Source: an uncultured Niabella sp. (GTDB lineage Bacteria > Bacteroidota > Bacteroidia > Chitinophagales > Chitinophagaceae). From it: DNA of 64,000 nucleotides. Made by a program: the position numbers and the translations under genes. How positions within the stretch are numbered: the first letter of the stretch is position 1; the number at the start of each line of letters is the position of its first letter. The stretch is from assembly GCA_934486785.1 (NCBI GenBank), contig CAKSQK010000001.1, positions 310,001 through 374,000 on the forward strand, in the 5' to 3' direction. Of this stretch, positions 9,384-18,500 are shown piece after piece. The notes under the pieces are model-generated. The model saw only the letters and a program-made list of their open reading frames with translations, did not search any database and was not told the origin of the DNA.

Positions 9384-10178
9384 TTAGCGATTTATTCTAT
9401 TCTTCTTCAACATTTTATTTTGTAGTTGGTGCATTTTTTCGGCAAACCGTTCTCCTAAGATTCGGGCTGATGTCGCATCTAAATGAGTACCATCACCATT
9501 ATGAGTTAGACCATCTGCTTTAGCAACAGCAGTATTTGGTACTTTAGTTGGTAAGGATTTCAGAGCTTCGTTTATCAACAAATACCTGTCACGGTAATAC
9601 CCAAGCTCGCCAGCCACAAATGGCACGTTCTTATTGCCAGCCTCCTGGCGAAGTCGTTTAATCAATTCTTCAAGCTGGTTTAAATATACTTTCGATTTTT
9701 CTTCGCTGCTGTTGCCCTCACCCTGGTGCCAGATAATGCCTTTTAAAACACCACTTTTCATGGCAATATGAAGCCTTTGAATTGCATCGTCATAAGGCTG
9801 TACCCCTAAGGCTTCTGCCCCGGGCTGCCATGATTCTATTGCAGTACCTCCAACCGCACAGGGAATCACACCAATTTTTATGTTCTTATTATTTGAATAT
9901 GCCAGCATTCTTTCAGCAAAACGTAAACCGGGCCCCACACCTGCCACTTTGGGTTTATCAAAATGTATCGGATCCTTTGCTAATACCCATTCATTGTCTT
10001 TTGTCAACATCAGCAATCTGCTGTTATGGGGGCTTGATAAAGAATCTACTCTCCCTCTGCCTGCCATATTAGATTGTCCAACCAAGAGGTATAAATGGAA
10101 ATCAGGATCGGGTTTATTCTGCGCAATTACGTAATTACCCGTTATCAAAACGATCATTAAAACACATAATCTTCTCAT
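9384..10178 (-). CDS. CE6-like carbohydrate esterase (GQSNM/SASA family), secreted
   Basis: 264 residues with a type I signal peptide ending near GNYVIAQ. LYLLVGQSNMAGRG places the nucleophile at Ser36. GVGPGLRFAERM, IWHQGEGNSSEE and GDGTHLDA complete the active-site blocks, with the Asp/His pair near the C-terminus. It is a paralogue of the next gene (8585-9358) but differs in having no lipobox, so one copy is predicted to be periplasmic and the other membrane-anchored. The stop is 2 bp from the downstream end of the upstream alpha/beta hydrolase gene (10181), indicating tight operon packing. Probable role: deacetylation of glycan fragments; substrate not determined. Confidence 0.88.
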   Translation of the reverse strand: MRRLCVLMIVLITGNYVIAQNKPDPDFHLYLLVGQSNMAGRGRVDSLSSPHNSRLLMLTKDNEWVLAKDPIHFDKPKVAGVGPGLRFAERMLAYSNNKNIKIGVIPCAVGGTAIESWQPGAEALGVQPYDDAIQRLHIAMKSGVLKGIIWHQGEGNSSEEKSKVYLNQLEELIKRLRQEAGNKNVPFVAGELGYYRDRYLLINEALKSLPTKVPNTAVAKADGLTHNGDGTHLDATSARILGERFAEKMHQLQNKMLKKNRINR

Positions 10179-10180
10179 AC

Positions 10181-11320
10181 TTACTTTTTCAGAAAAAAAT
10201 CAAAAAATGAATAAATAATTTCATTCGACTCCTGATCCGGTGCATGCATAGGCCGGTTGGTCATGGCTACCCTGTTCTCATATCCCAAGAGTTTATTTAC
10301 AGCAATCGTACTATTCAAAGCAAGCCATCGGCGCGGAGGATCTTCTGATCCCCCTGAAACTAAGAAAGGACGGGGAGCCATCAAAGCATGCAGTTCATGC
10401 AGATCGTAGCCCTCTTTTCTCAATTCAAGATATAACCCTTTTGCCGGGTTATCCACCGTAATTATACTTCTCTTACGCCAAGGCAATGGATGGTACCCTA
10501 AATAATAAGGCTCCCAGTAATTGACAGAGGCGCGAGACTCATCAAAAACAATTCCGGGATCAGACCAGGCAGCGCAGGCAAATTTATCATACAAACAAGA
10601 GGCGAACATTGCCCATTTTCCACCAAATGAATGCCCTACAATACCTACACGGGTTGCATCTACATCCTTTTCTTTGGCTAATGCCTCATATGCATTTGCA
10701 GCAGCATAGGCAAGTAACGATAAGGGCTGCGACTGGCTGTTATTAATGGATGGGTAAAATAATGCATAGGTTTTATTTTCAGAAGCAGTTTTGGTTCCCA
10801 GCGATAGCGTAACAAATCCTCTCTGCACAAGTTGATATGCAAAATTCCGGTAAGGCTTACCTCCTTCACCTATCGCCGTTTCGGGTTCATAAAAAACAGT
10901 AATCACAGCCGGCTTTTTACCTTTTGTTTTAGGCACAAGCAAGTAGCCGTAAGTTTCTTCGTTTGGTAACCAGTTAAACGTGACACGATGCTGAACAAAG
11001 TTGTCTCGCTCTTTCGACTCGGTAATTATTAATTGTTGGTTTGTTATCAAAGGAGGCCAATGTCCCAGCATGTCCGTCCACTTACGGTAAATTTCATCTC
11101 TTCTTTGCGGCCATTCTTTTGACGTAGCTACTGTATCACCATTATAAAACCTTAATGCTGGTGAATAATCTCCGGTATTATTTCTGTATTTCTCCGGTAC
11201 TATAAAGTACTGAGCTATCTTATTCCAGGCGCTGTCTTTTTGTGTACTATATACAGATCTGTTAGCGCAACCCAGTGCGGTAAATAAAAATACTGCTATA
11301 AGAATTTTATTAGTTTTCAT
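10181..11320 (-). CDS. Alpha/beta-hydrolase-fold esterase lipoprotein
   Basis: 379 residues with lipobox ALGC (Cys18). The C-terminal half is an alpha/beta hydrolase: the nucleophile elbow GIVGHSFGGKWA (Ser231), then a Asp-containing strand DPGIVFDES, and a late MHAPDQES giving a candidate catalytic His359. The long N-terminal part with WPQRRDEIYRKWTDMLGHWPP is typical of esterase-like hydrolases of Bacteroidota glycan loci related to acetylxylan/glucuronoyl esterases, but the GCSRxGK motif of CE15 is absent, so the CE family is left open. It is the first gene of a minus-strand run and diverges from the GH2 gene, with 111 bp between the two starts. Confidence 0.75.
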   Translation of the reverse strand: MKTNKILIAVFLFTALGCANRSVYSTQKDSAWNKIAQYFIVPEKYRNNTGDYSPALRFYNGDTVATSKEWPQRRDEIYRKWTDMLGHWPPLITNQQLIITESKERDNFVQHRVTFNWLPNEETYGYLLVPKTKGKKPAVITVFYEPETAIGEGGKPYRNFAYQLVQRGFVTLSLGTKTASENKTYALFYPSINNSQSQPLSLLAYAAANAYEALAKEKDVDATRVGIVGHSFGGKWAMFASCLYDKFACAAWSDPGIVFDESRASVNYWEPYYLGYHPLPWRKRSIITVDNPAKGLYLELRKEGYDLHELHALMAPRPFLVSGGSEDPPRRWLALNSTIAVNKLLGYENRVAMTNRPMHAPDQESNEIIYSFFDFFLKK

Positions 11321-11372
11321 ATTTATTCAGGCAATTCAAATGTTGTACAAGCAGATAAACCCTAAATTATGA

Positions 11373-11402
11373 TTTGACTATGTTCAAAGCCTATTATTTT
11401 TA
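11373..11402 (+). promoter_or_regulatory. Candidate promoter of the GH2 gene
   Basis: TTTG (11373-11376) is followed after 18 bases by TATTTTTA (11395-11402), a 7/8 match to the Bacteroidota -7 box. A transcript would begin about 25 bases before the ATG at 11432. Confidence 0.4.
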
Positions 11403-11431
11403 CATTAAAATTTAAATAATTCTGAACCGCC

Positions 11432-14314
11432 ATGAAATTTAATCTATCCGGTCTGCTTCTCATTCTTTTATTATGTAATTTTTTTTCAAGCGCCCAACGA
11501 CTGCAAGATTCCATTAAAATTACTGCAATTACAACCAGCAATTCCGTTAAGATCGAACTCTATAATGATGACAACGATTCAAAACACAAATACATTGCAA
11601 AAATAAAAGATGTTAGTAATAGCGAAATAATATTTGATCAGCCGATTGAATTTGAATATACTGCCACCAAAGCAAAAATATTTTTTATTAAAGGGCTTAG
11701 GCCTAAACTATGGTATCCCTGCGCTCCTAATCTTTATATTTTAGAGCTTATCAAAGAAAAAGATGGAATGCAGATCGTGAAGCGGAAGAAAATTGGCTTC
11801 AGAGATTTCAAAGCTATCAATGGAAAGTTTTATCTGAATGATAAACCAATATTTCTTAGAGGCAATGCTATCAATCCTCCCGGCAGGGGCATTCATGACT
11901 CACTAAACAACTCCAAAAAATTTGCGGAAGACTACATAGACTTTCTCAAATCAATAAATATAAATATTGTCCGCTTTCCCGGCGCTGCTAAAGACTTCTG
12001 GTATGACGTATGCGATGAAAAAGGGATGATGGTTTTTGGTGGGAATTATAGTGGTAGTGTAAATGGTGAATCCCCACCCAAAGATTACGATAAAGCATTA
12101 AGTTGGTTTAAAGAAAACAAATTCGCCTCTATTGCACATCACCCCAGCCTGGTAGTATACGTGATTAACAACGAAACTCCTTATTCTGGTAATAAAGGAG
12201 AAGAATGGCTAAAGTTTCAATCATACATTCATCAAAACTTATTAAAATGGGACGATACGCGCCCTTATATTGCCAACGCGGGATATGGCTATGGTAAGGC
12301 AGGTGATATCTGCGATTTGCATCGCTATTGGGGATGGTACTACAACACACCTTTCACTTTTATTAATATCCGCGATCAAAAAGAAATTATACCATTTAAA
12401 AAACCATCAAGCCAGCCCATCACGTTCACAGAATGTGTTGGCAATTATATTGGCCCCGATGGCCGGTATAACCTTACCCCAGACAACAAAGCGCCACAAT
12501 CACAATTAAACTGGACGGGCCATGCCTCTAAAGACATGCAAATTTTACTCGCAAACGAACATCATGCATTTACTTATAAAATGGCCACTGAGCTATTCCG
12601 GAGAATGAGGTACCTAAACCCTGATCTAAGCGGTGTTGTACCGTTTACAATTTTATTTGATAACTGGAACATGATTAGCAGGTTTTCAGATATGTATCCC
12701 AAACCGGTCACTCAGCAGGCCAAAAAATCATTTCAACCCATATTAGTAAGTTGGGAAAACTGGCAGCCCAATTTATATGCTGGCGCAGAATTTCAGCCAA
12801 TCGTTCATATTGTAAATGACGATGATAATTTCAGCGATTTAAAAAATGTTAGTTTACAATACAGCATTATTGATGAAGCAAATAATGAAGTGTTTCAAAA
12901 TAAAATCAATGTGCCACTTGTAAAATATTATGAAACCTTTCGTGAAAAATTAAACATCAAAATACCTGAAACTATTACAAACGGATGGTACCGGCTCATC
13001 GGGAAAATCATAAATGAAAATAAGGTTATTTCAGAAAACGAAGAATTGATTTACATAGCTTCGAAACCTGGCCCGCACACAGTACCTGATAAATCAAAGA
13101 ATATTTTGTTGTTCGATAATGACGGCAAAACATCAGGCGCATTAAATGCTTTGGGCATCGATTTTAAACCCATTAAAACGTTTAATGACATTACACCCGC
13201 AGATGTGGTTGTGATAGGCGAGAACAGCGCTGATAAAACAGTGGCGCAATCTTTCGCTATTCTAAAAAAGTTTATCAATAATGGCGGGCGTTTACTACTA
13301 CTGAAACAAGGCTTTGAAAACTGGCAGCAGGTAAATGCAATTACCCCTGTCGAAATTGTAAACATCAGGGCGGATATAGATAAAGCTACTTATCCACGCC
13401 CTTCAGGACCTTCAACAAACGGTATTAATGTTAATCCGGAACGGCCTGATCACCCTTTTTTTTCAGGGATCGAAAGAAGAAATCTCAGGCAGTGGTCAGA
13501 CTATACAAATTGGAACGAAACAAAAAAGGATTTTCCGGCAATCTATCCTGTCACCAATGGATTTATACTAAAAAATAAGGAGGACATTGGATCGGCCGCG
13601 GTGCTTGCTAATTATGGTCCTGGGCTGAGTGCTATGGCGCTCGCAGAATTTTTCGAAGGCCGTGGAAGTGTATTGATTTCCGGTTTTGATTTGGTCAACC
13701 GCTCGGGGATTGACCCCATCGCTGACAGGCTATTGAAAAACCTGATCAATTACATGGTATCAAATGAACCTGAGCAATACCCATTAATCACATCGCCCAT
13801 AAAATGGGGCGAATATGAAACTGAAAAAGGATTGCTTACCGGTGAAGTAAGCGGTTTATTGCTCAATCCCCATCCCCGCCTTCTGGGTGCCGACAAGTTA
13901 AAATACAAACTAGTAATTACAGAAGAAGGCCACCAGTTTGCAGCTAATAACCGTGTTTTATGGGCCGACCTTCCCGGGCAACAATACATACCTTATGGCA
14001 GAAGGCCTTTCGGGCCCTATTACCTGAGAGGCATGGGCAGCATTGCTGAAATAGAAAAGGAAGCAAATAAGAAAGAAGGTACCGGCTTTTTTTACTGCCG
14101 CGTTGCTGAAGGTGTAACAAAATCTCTTCACACAATATGGAACCCCGCTAATGAAGAATTGTATATAAAAATCAGCGCTAATGAAAATGAGGTTAAAAAA
14201 GCAATTCCCCCAAAGTCAGTTTTAATAGTGGAATGCCCGATAAAAGATTCAAAAATAAAAATGCAATATACCGGCGACAGAAGGCTTGTTTTATTACAAA
14301 CTTCATTTGAATAA
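11432..14314 (+). CDS. Glycoside hydrolase family 2-like protein, secreted
   Basis: 960 residues with a signal peptide ending near FFSSAQ. Residues about 30-125 resemble the immunoglobulin-like domain of GH2; the TIM barrel begins at NGKFYLNDKPIFLRGNA. The acid/base is predicted as Glu248 in VVYVINNETPYS and the nucleophile as Glu334 in ITFTECVG, the normal GH2 spacing. The usual N-terminal jelly-roll sugar-binding domain is missing. The C-terminal third (from about residue 545) holds a segment resembling a class I glutamine-amidotransferase-like fold (NILLFDNDGKTSGALNALGI, then FINNGGRLLLLKQ), seen in some large GH2/GH42-type proteins, followed by a further beta-rich domain. It diverges from the esterase/oxidoreductase operon and probably supplies its sugars. 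The base composition looks AT-richer than that of the housekeeping genes after 15.6 kb. Confidence 0.82.
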   Translation: MKFNLSGLLLILLLCNFFSSAQRLQDSIKITAITTSNSVKIELYNDDNDSKHKYIAKIKDVSNSEIIFDQPIEFEYTATKAKIFFIKGLRPKLWYPCAPNLYILELIKEKDGMQIVKRKKIGFRDFKAINGKFYLNDKPIFLRGNAINPPGRGIHDSLNNSKKFAEDYIDFLKSININIVRFPGAAKDFWYDVCDEKGMMVFGGNYSGSVNGESPPKDYDKALSWFKENKFASIAHHPSLVVYVINNETPYSGNKGEEWLKFQSYIHQNLLKWDDTRPYIANAGYGYGKAGDICDLHRYWGWYYNTPFTFINIRDQKEIIPFKKPSSQPITFTECVGNYIGPDGRYNLTPDNKAPQSQLNWTGHASKDMQILLANEHHAFTYKMATELFRRMRYLNPDLSGVVPFTILFDNWNMISRFSDMYPKPVTQQAKKSFQPILVSWENWQPNLYAGAEFQPIVHIVNDDDNFSDLKNVSLQYSIIDEANNEVFQNKINVPLVKYYETFREKLNIKIPETITNGWYRLIGKIINENKVISENEELIYIASKPGPHTVPDKSKNILLFDNDGKTSGALNALGIDFKPIKTFNDITPADVVVIGENSADKTVAQSFAILKKFINNGGRLLLLKQGFENWQQVNAITPVEIVNIRADIDKATYPRPSGPSTNGINVNPERPDHPFFSGIERRNLRQWSDYTNWNETKKDFPAIYPVTNGFILKNKEDIGSAAVLANYGPGLSAMALAEFFEGRGSVLISGFDLVNRSGIDPIADRLLKNLINYMVSNEPEQYPLITSPIKWGEYETEKGLLTGEVSGLLLNPHPRLLGADKLKYKLVITEEGHQFAANNRVLWADLPGQQYIPYGRRPFGPYYLRGMGSIAEIEKEANKKEGTGFFYCRVAEGVTKSLHTIWNPANEELYIKISANENEVKKAIPPKSVLIVECPIKDSKIKMQYTGDRRLVLLQTSFE

Positions 14315-14329
14315 TTCAGTTAAGTTGCT

Positions 14330-14610
14330 ATGAAAAACCTTCTTTGTATTCTTTGGCTCTTATCTTTCTCAGCGTTCCTGCATGCCAACATAAAATTACC
14401 ATCAATCATCGGCAATGGAAAGGCTTTGTAACGAATGCCAACATTTTGATATGGGGATGGGGCCGCCCGGATAACACATCCGGCTATCTTTTCTAAATAG
14501 AAACCATACAAGAACAACTGATGAAAGTGGCAACTGGAAACTATTTAAAAAAAAGGGAGAGAGCAAGACTGCCCCCTCCGAATTATTACATGAGAAAATT
14601 TACAATTTAA
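14330..14610 (+). pseudogene. Decayed sialate O-acetylesterase gene (N-terminal remnant)
   Basis: An ATG at 14330 opens a 33-codon reading frame, a signal peptide followed by HANIKLPSIIGNGKAL and a stop. The mature start of large Bacteroidota sialate O-acetylesterases typically reads ANxKLPxIFGDxMVLQ. The homology continues in a second frame from 14431 as TNANILIWGWGRPDN, matching their PVWGWGxPGE block, and then in a third frame from 14520 as DESGNWKLF, matching the GxWKLxLP block. Three frames and several stops within 280 bp, with the block order kept, indicate a decayed and truncated gene. It follows the GH2 gene by 15 bp, so it was probably a member of that operon. The 3' limit is uncertain and it runs into the end of the next convergent gene. 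Confidence 0.7.
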
Positions 14611-15053
14611 GCGTCTGCCCTTTTATATTTTTTATGGAGCATTATATCTCCCTGGGCATCCACATCTACATGGTACCAGTTTTTGTGATCTTTTAAAGTA
14701 ATACGGTAAGAAGTAGCTTTGCAGTCAGAAACTTCAACTACACCCCAAATGTCATGGCGGGCATAGGCCTTTTTTACTTTGTACAGAACATCAAACGGCA
14801 ATCCTTCTTCGTTATAATAACGTATGGTTTTTACAAGCGATCCTTTTTGGTCAAGAAAAGCCCTGGTTTTTACATCTCCGTTTTTAAAAGAAGCTTCTGT
14901 GTACTTTCCAATGCTCGACCAGCGCACATCTTGTGCATCGGCAAACAGTTGATTAAAGGTTTTTAAAACCTTATCACTTACGGTTGGGTTGTTGTCTGCT
15001 GCAAATGCATTTATACTAAGGAACAGTGCAGCTAAGAGGATTAAGTTTTTCAT
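14607..15053 (-). CDS. Small exported PepSY-like/DUF2874-type protein
   Basis: 148 residues with a signal peptide ending near SINAFAAD. The rest is an alpha/beta protein with VLKTFNQLFADAQDVRWS and TEASFKNGDVKTRAFLDQKG, the pattern of small periplasmic PepSY-like (BLIP-fold) proteins of Bacteroidota, usually two repeats of helix plus sheet. No catalytic residues are recognisable; such proteins are thought to bind or inhibit other envelope proteins, but the function here is unknown. It stands alone, with a good promoter upstream and a convergent pseudogene on its 3' side. Confidence 0.7.
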   Translation of the reverse strand: MKNLILLAALFLSINAFAADNNPTVSDKVLKTFNQLFADAQDVRWSSIGKYTEASFKNGDVKTRAFLDQKGSLVKTIRYYNEEGLPFDVLYKVKKAYARHDIWGVVEVSDCKATSYRITLKDHKNWYHVDVDAQGDIMLHKKYKRADA

Positions 15054-15097
15054 TTTTTAAATTTTAAGAGTTATTATTTTTTGTTTTGTTTCTGATA

Positions 15098-15129
15098 CAA
15101 AAGTAGCGTGTGCAGGCGCCTAGGGTCAA
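15098..15129 (-). promoter_or_regulatory. Promoter of the PepSY-like gene
   Basis: On the minus strand TTG (15129-15127) is followed after 21 bases by TACTTTTG (15105 to 15098), an exact match to TAnnTTTG. The predicted start lies about 40 bases before the ATG at 15053. Confidence 0.6.
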
Positions 15130-15588
15130 CAGCTTTTTGGTGAACAGTAGTGCAAAAAGCGGTAAACGGCACTATCCGCGGGGCGAAAGAACAAGCAGCT
15201 ATGCAACCTTTTTATAAGCATCGGTGAATGACGGTTTTATGGGTTACTTATGTGCTATCGGTTTAACCTAATAATTACTTTGTGCAGCTCTCAATAAAAA
15301 CTGTTGCAAAGTCCTTCGTTCCATTACTGCTGCAAATCGAAAAGCAACCGTGGTGAATTGTTCCGTTTATTGGGAATCTTTAAGATGGCTAGGCTACGTA
15401 GCAGCGCAAGATTCGGTGTTGACTTATAATCCTGATTCTTTTTTAACACCGGCAAACAATAGAGTCATCTCATCAAAAGAAATGCTTTAATAAGTATCGG
15501 TCTTTTTTCTTGAGCACAATTGACCCCGCTGCTATATATTCGCTATAGCATATTCAAAAAAATCTTTAAAGTAAAATAGATTCCACAA
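15130..15588. other. Intergenic region, no gene recognised
   Basis: This non-coding stretch between the PepSY-like promoter and the helicase gene shows no conserved reading frame on either strand. The only structure noted is a weak inverted repeat GCTATA (15531-15536) / TATAGC (15544-15549) about 40 bp before the helicase start, which may belong to its promoter region. No RNA gene or repeat was recognised. Confidence 0.5.
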
Positions 15589-18500
15589 ATGGCAGGTCAT
15601 AAACAAAAGCTGGAAGAAAAATTTGAAGAGGTTTACAAAAGCCTGAACGAGCAACAACGCGATGCGGTGGACACCCTTGAAGGGCCTGTAATGGTGATTG
15701 CCGGACCAGGAACAGGTAAAACGCAAATACTGGCCGCACGCATCGCAAGAATACTGCTTGAACCCGACCATTTTCCTGAAAATATTTTATGCCTCACTTA
15801 TACGGATGCGGGCGTGGTGGCCATGCGCAAACGGCTGCAACAATTTATTGGCGCCGATGCCTACAAGGTAAATATTTACACCTTTCACGCATTTTGCAAT
15901 GATGTGATACAGGATAACCTTTCGCTGTTTGAAAAAACTTCTTTAGATCCGATCTCAGACCTGGAAAGGATTGCTTTATTAAAACAACTCATTGATGCGT
16001 TTCCGAAAGATCATCCGCTGAAACGCTACCGCGGAGAAGTGTATTATGAAATTCCCAACCTTACCAACCTGTTCTCCACCATGAAACGCGAAGGCTGGAA
16101 ACCCTCGTTCATCAATGACAGGATTGATGAGTACCTGGCCCGTATTAAAGACAGCGATGAGTATAAATATAAAGTGAACCGGGGCCATAATAAAAAAGGC
16201 GACTATAAACCCGATTATTATGAACAGCTTGAGCGTATGGAAAAACTTCGTGCCGCGGTAAACGAATTTGAAAATTACCAGCAGCTCATGCGCCGCAACA
16301 ACCGCTACGATTTTGACGATATGATCAACTGGGTGATCACGGCTTTTGAAGAAAACGCCAACCTGCTTGCCACTTACCAGGAACGCTTTCAATACATCCT
16401 GGTAGATGAATTCCAGGATACCAGCGGTACGCAAAATAAAATTGTGCAACTGCTCATCAGCTATTGGGATAAGCCCAACGTATTTGTGGTGGGAGACGAT
16501 GACCAAAGTATTTACCGCTTTCAGGGTGCAAACGTGCAGAACATGCTTGACTTTGCGCAGCAATATTCCAACGACCTTAAAACTGTTATCCTCACCAATA
16601 ACTATCGCAGCATTCAACCCATACTGGATGTTTCCAAAACCCTCATCAGCAAAAACAACGAGCGCCTGGTGCGTCAGCTTGAAGGCCTGAGTAAAGATCT
16701 GCTTGCGGCCAATAGTGCTATCAACCAGTTGGATCACCCGCCCGTGATTATTGAATATAAAACAGCCACGGAAGAAATGGTGGGCATCACGCTCAAGGTG
16801 GAAGAATTGATTGATGAAGGCGTGGCGCCGGGCCGCATTGCCGTTATTTATAAAGAAAACAAATACGGCGAAGAGCTGGCCCACTATTTCCGCATAAAGC
16901 AAATACCTGTGTACAGCAAGCGCAACATCAACCTGCTGGAGCAGCCTTTTATCAAAAAGATCGTAACCATCCTGCGCTATCTTAATGCAGAGCATGATAT
17001 GCCTTACAGCGGCGATGAAATGCTGTTTGAAATACTGCATTACGATTTTTATAAAAACCCGCCCATTGAAATTGCCAAACTGAACGCGGAGCTTAACCAT
17101 AAAAAATACAATGGCCAGCTTACATCGCTGCGGCAACTGCTGCACGAAAAAGCCAATACGCCGCCAAAAGACCTGTTTGACACGGGCCTGCCGCAATCCA
17201 TGAAAGATTTCAGTGCAGTGTACGAGCAATTGATTGCTGATGTGCCCAACATGACCATACAGCAGCTTATGGACCACATCATCCGCAACGCGGGTATATT
17301 ATCATACATCATGCATTGCGATAAAAAAATCCTGCTGATGCAGTTTTTAACCGCCTTTTTTGATTTTATTAAAGAAGAGAACCGCCGCAAACCTACGCTT
17401 ACCCTGGAAGGGCTTATCAGCCTGATAGACCTGATGGAAAGCGAGAAAGTGCCCTTGCCCATGGTACGCATTTCCGGCACCGATAATGGCGTAAACCTGC
17501 TGACGGCGCACGGCAGTAAGGGCCTGGAGTTTGAATATGTTTTCCTGGCCGGCACCAATTGCCATGTATGGGAAAAAAAGCGCAAACACGGCAATGGTTA
17601 CAAATTGCCCGATACTATGTTTACCTCCCTGGCAGAAGGCAACGATACGGAAGAGCTGCGCCGCTTGTTTTACGTGGCCATTACACGCGCAGAAAAATAT
17701 TTGTTTATTTCTTATGCCAGCTTTAACAGCGATAATAAAGCCCTGGAGCCATCCATGTTTATTGCTGAAATTTTAGAGCACCACCCCTTTAGCATTGAAC
17801 AAAAAGAAATTTCGCAGGAGCAGTTGTTTGATTTTCATCAGCTCATTCTGGGCAGCCGCCTGCCCGTAATGCAAACCGCCGAAGATGATTTTATTGAGGG
17901 ATTGCTGAGCCGCTTTGTAATGAACGTTACGGCATTGAATAATTACCTTGATTGCCCGCTGAGATTTTATTATCAAAACCTGCTGCGCATTCCTTCCGGC
18001 AAAAATGAAGCGTCTGAATTTGGAAGCGCCGTACACTTTGCGCTGGAGCGGCTATTTAAACACATGAAAAAAACAGGCGTGTTTCCCCCTGTGCAGATGA
18101 TGGTAGATGATTTTAGCTGGTACATGCAGCGCCACCGGGAAAATTTTACAAAAGAAGCTTTTGCCCGCCGGCTGGAGCATGGCGCCGTCATCATTCCTGC
18201 TTATTATAATAAATATGTGAATGAATGGAACAAAATTGTACTGGTAGAACTTAACATCCGCACGGTGATAGATGGTGTGCCGGTGAAAGGGAAAATTGAT
18301 AAGCTGGAATTTGAAGGTAATGATGTCAATGTAGTGGATTATAAAACCGGTAATTTTGACAGCCCCAAAAACAAACAAAAACTGCTGGCCCCCAACGAAA
18401 AGCAACCCAATGGCGGCGATTACTGGCGCCAGGCTGTTTTTTACAAGCTGCTATTAGATAATTATGAACATAAAAAATGGAACGCCGTCAGCGCTGAATT

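Noticed and set aside
15979..17277. Long minus-strand open frame (432 codons) inside the helicase gene
   Set aside because: It lies opposite the conserved helicase-nuclease with all its motifs, has no recognisable domain and a composition of an antisense shadow.
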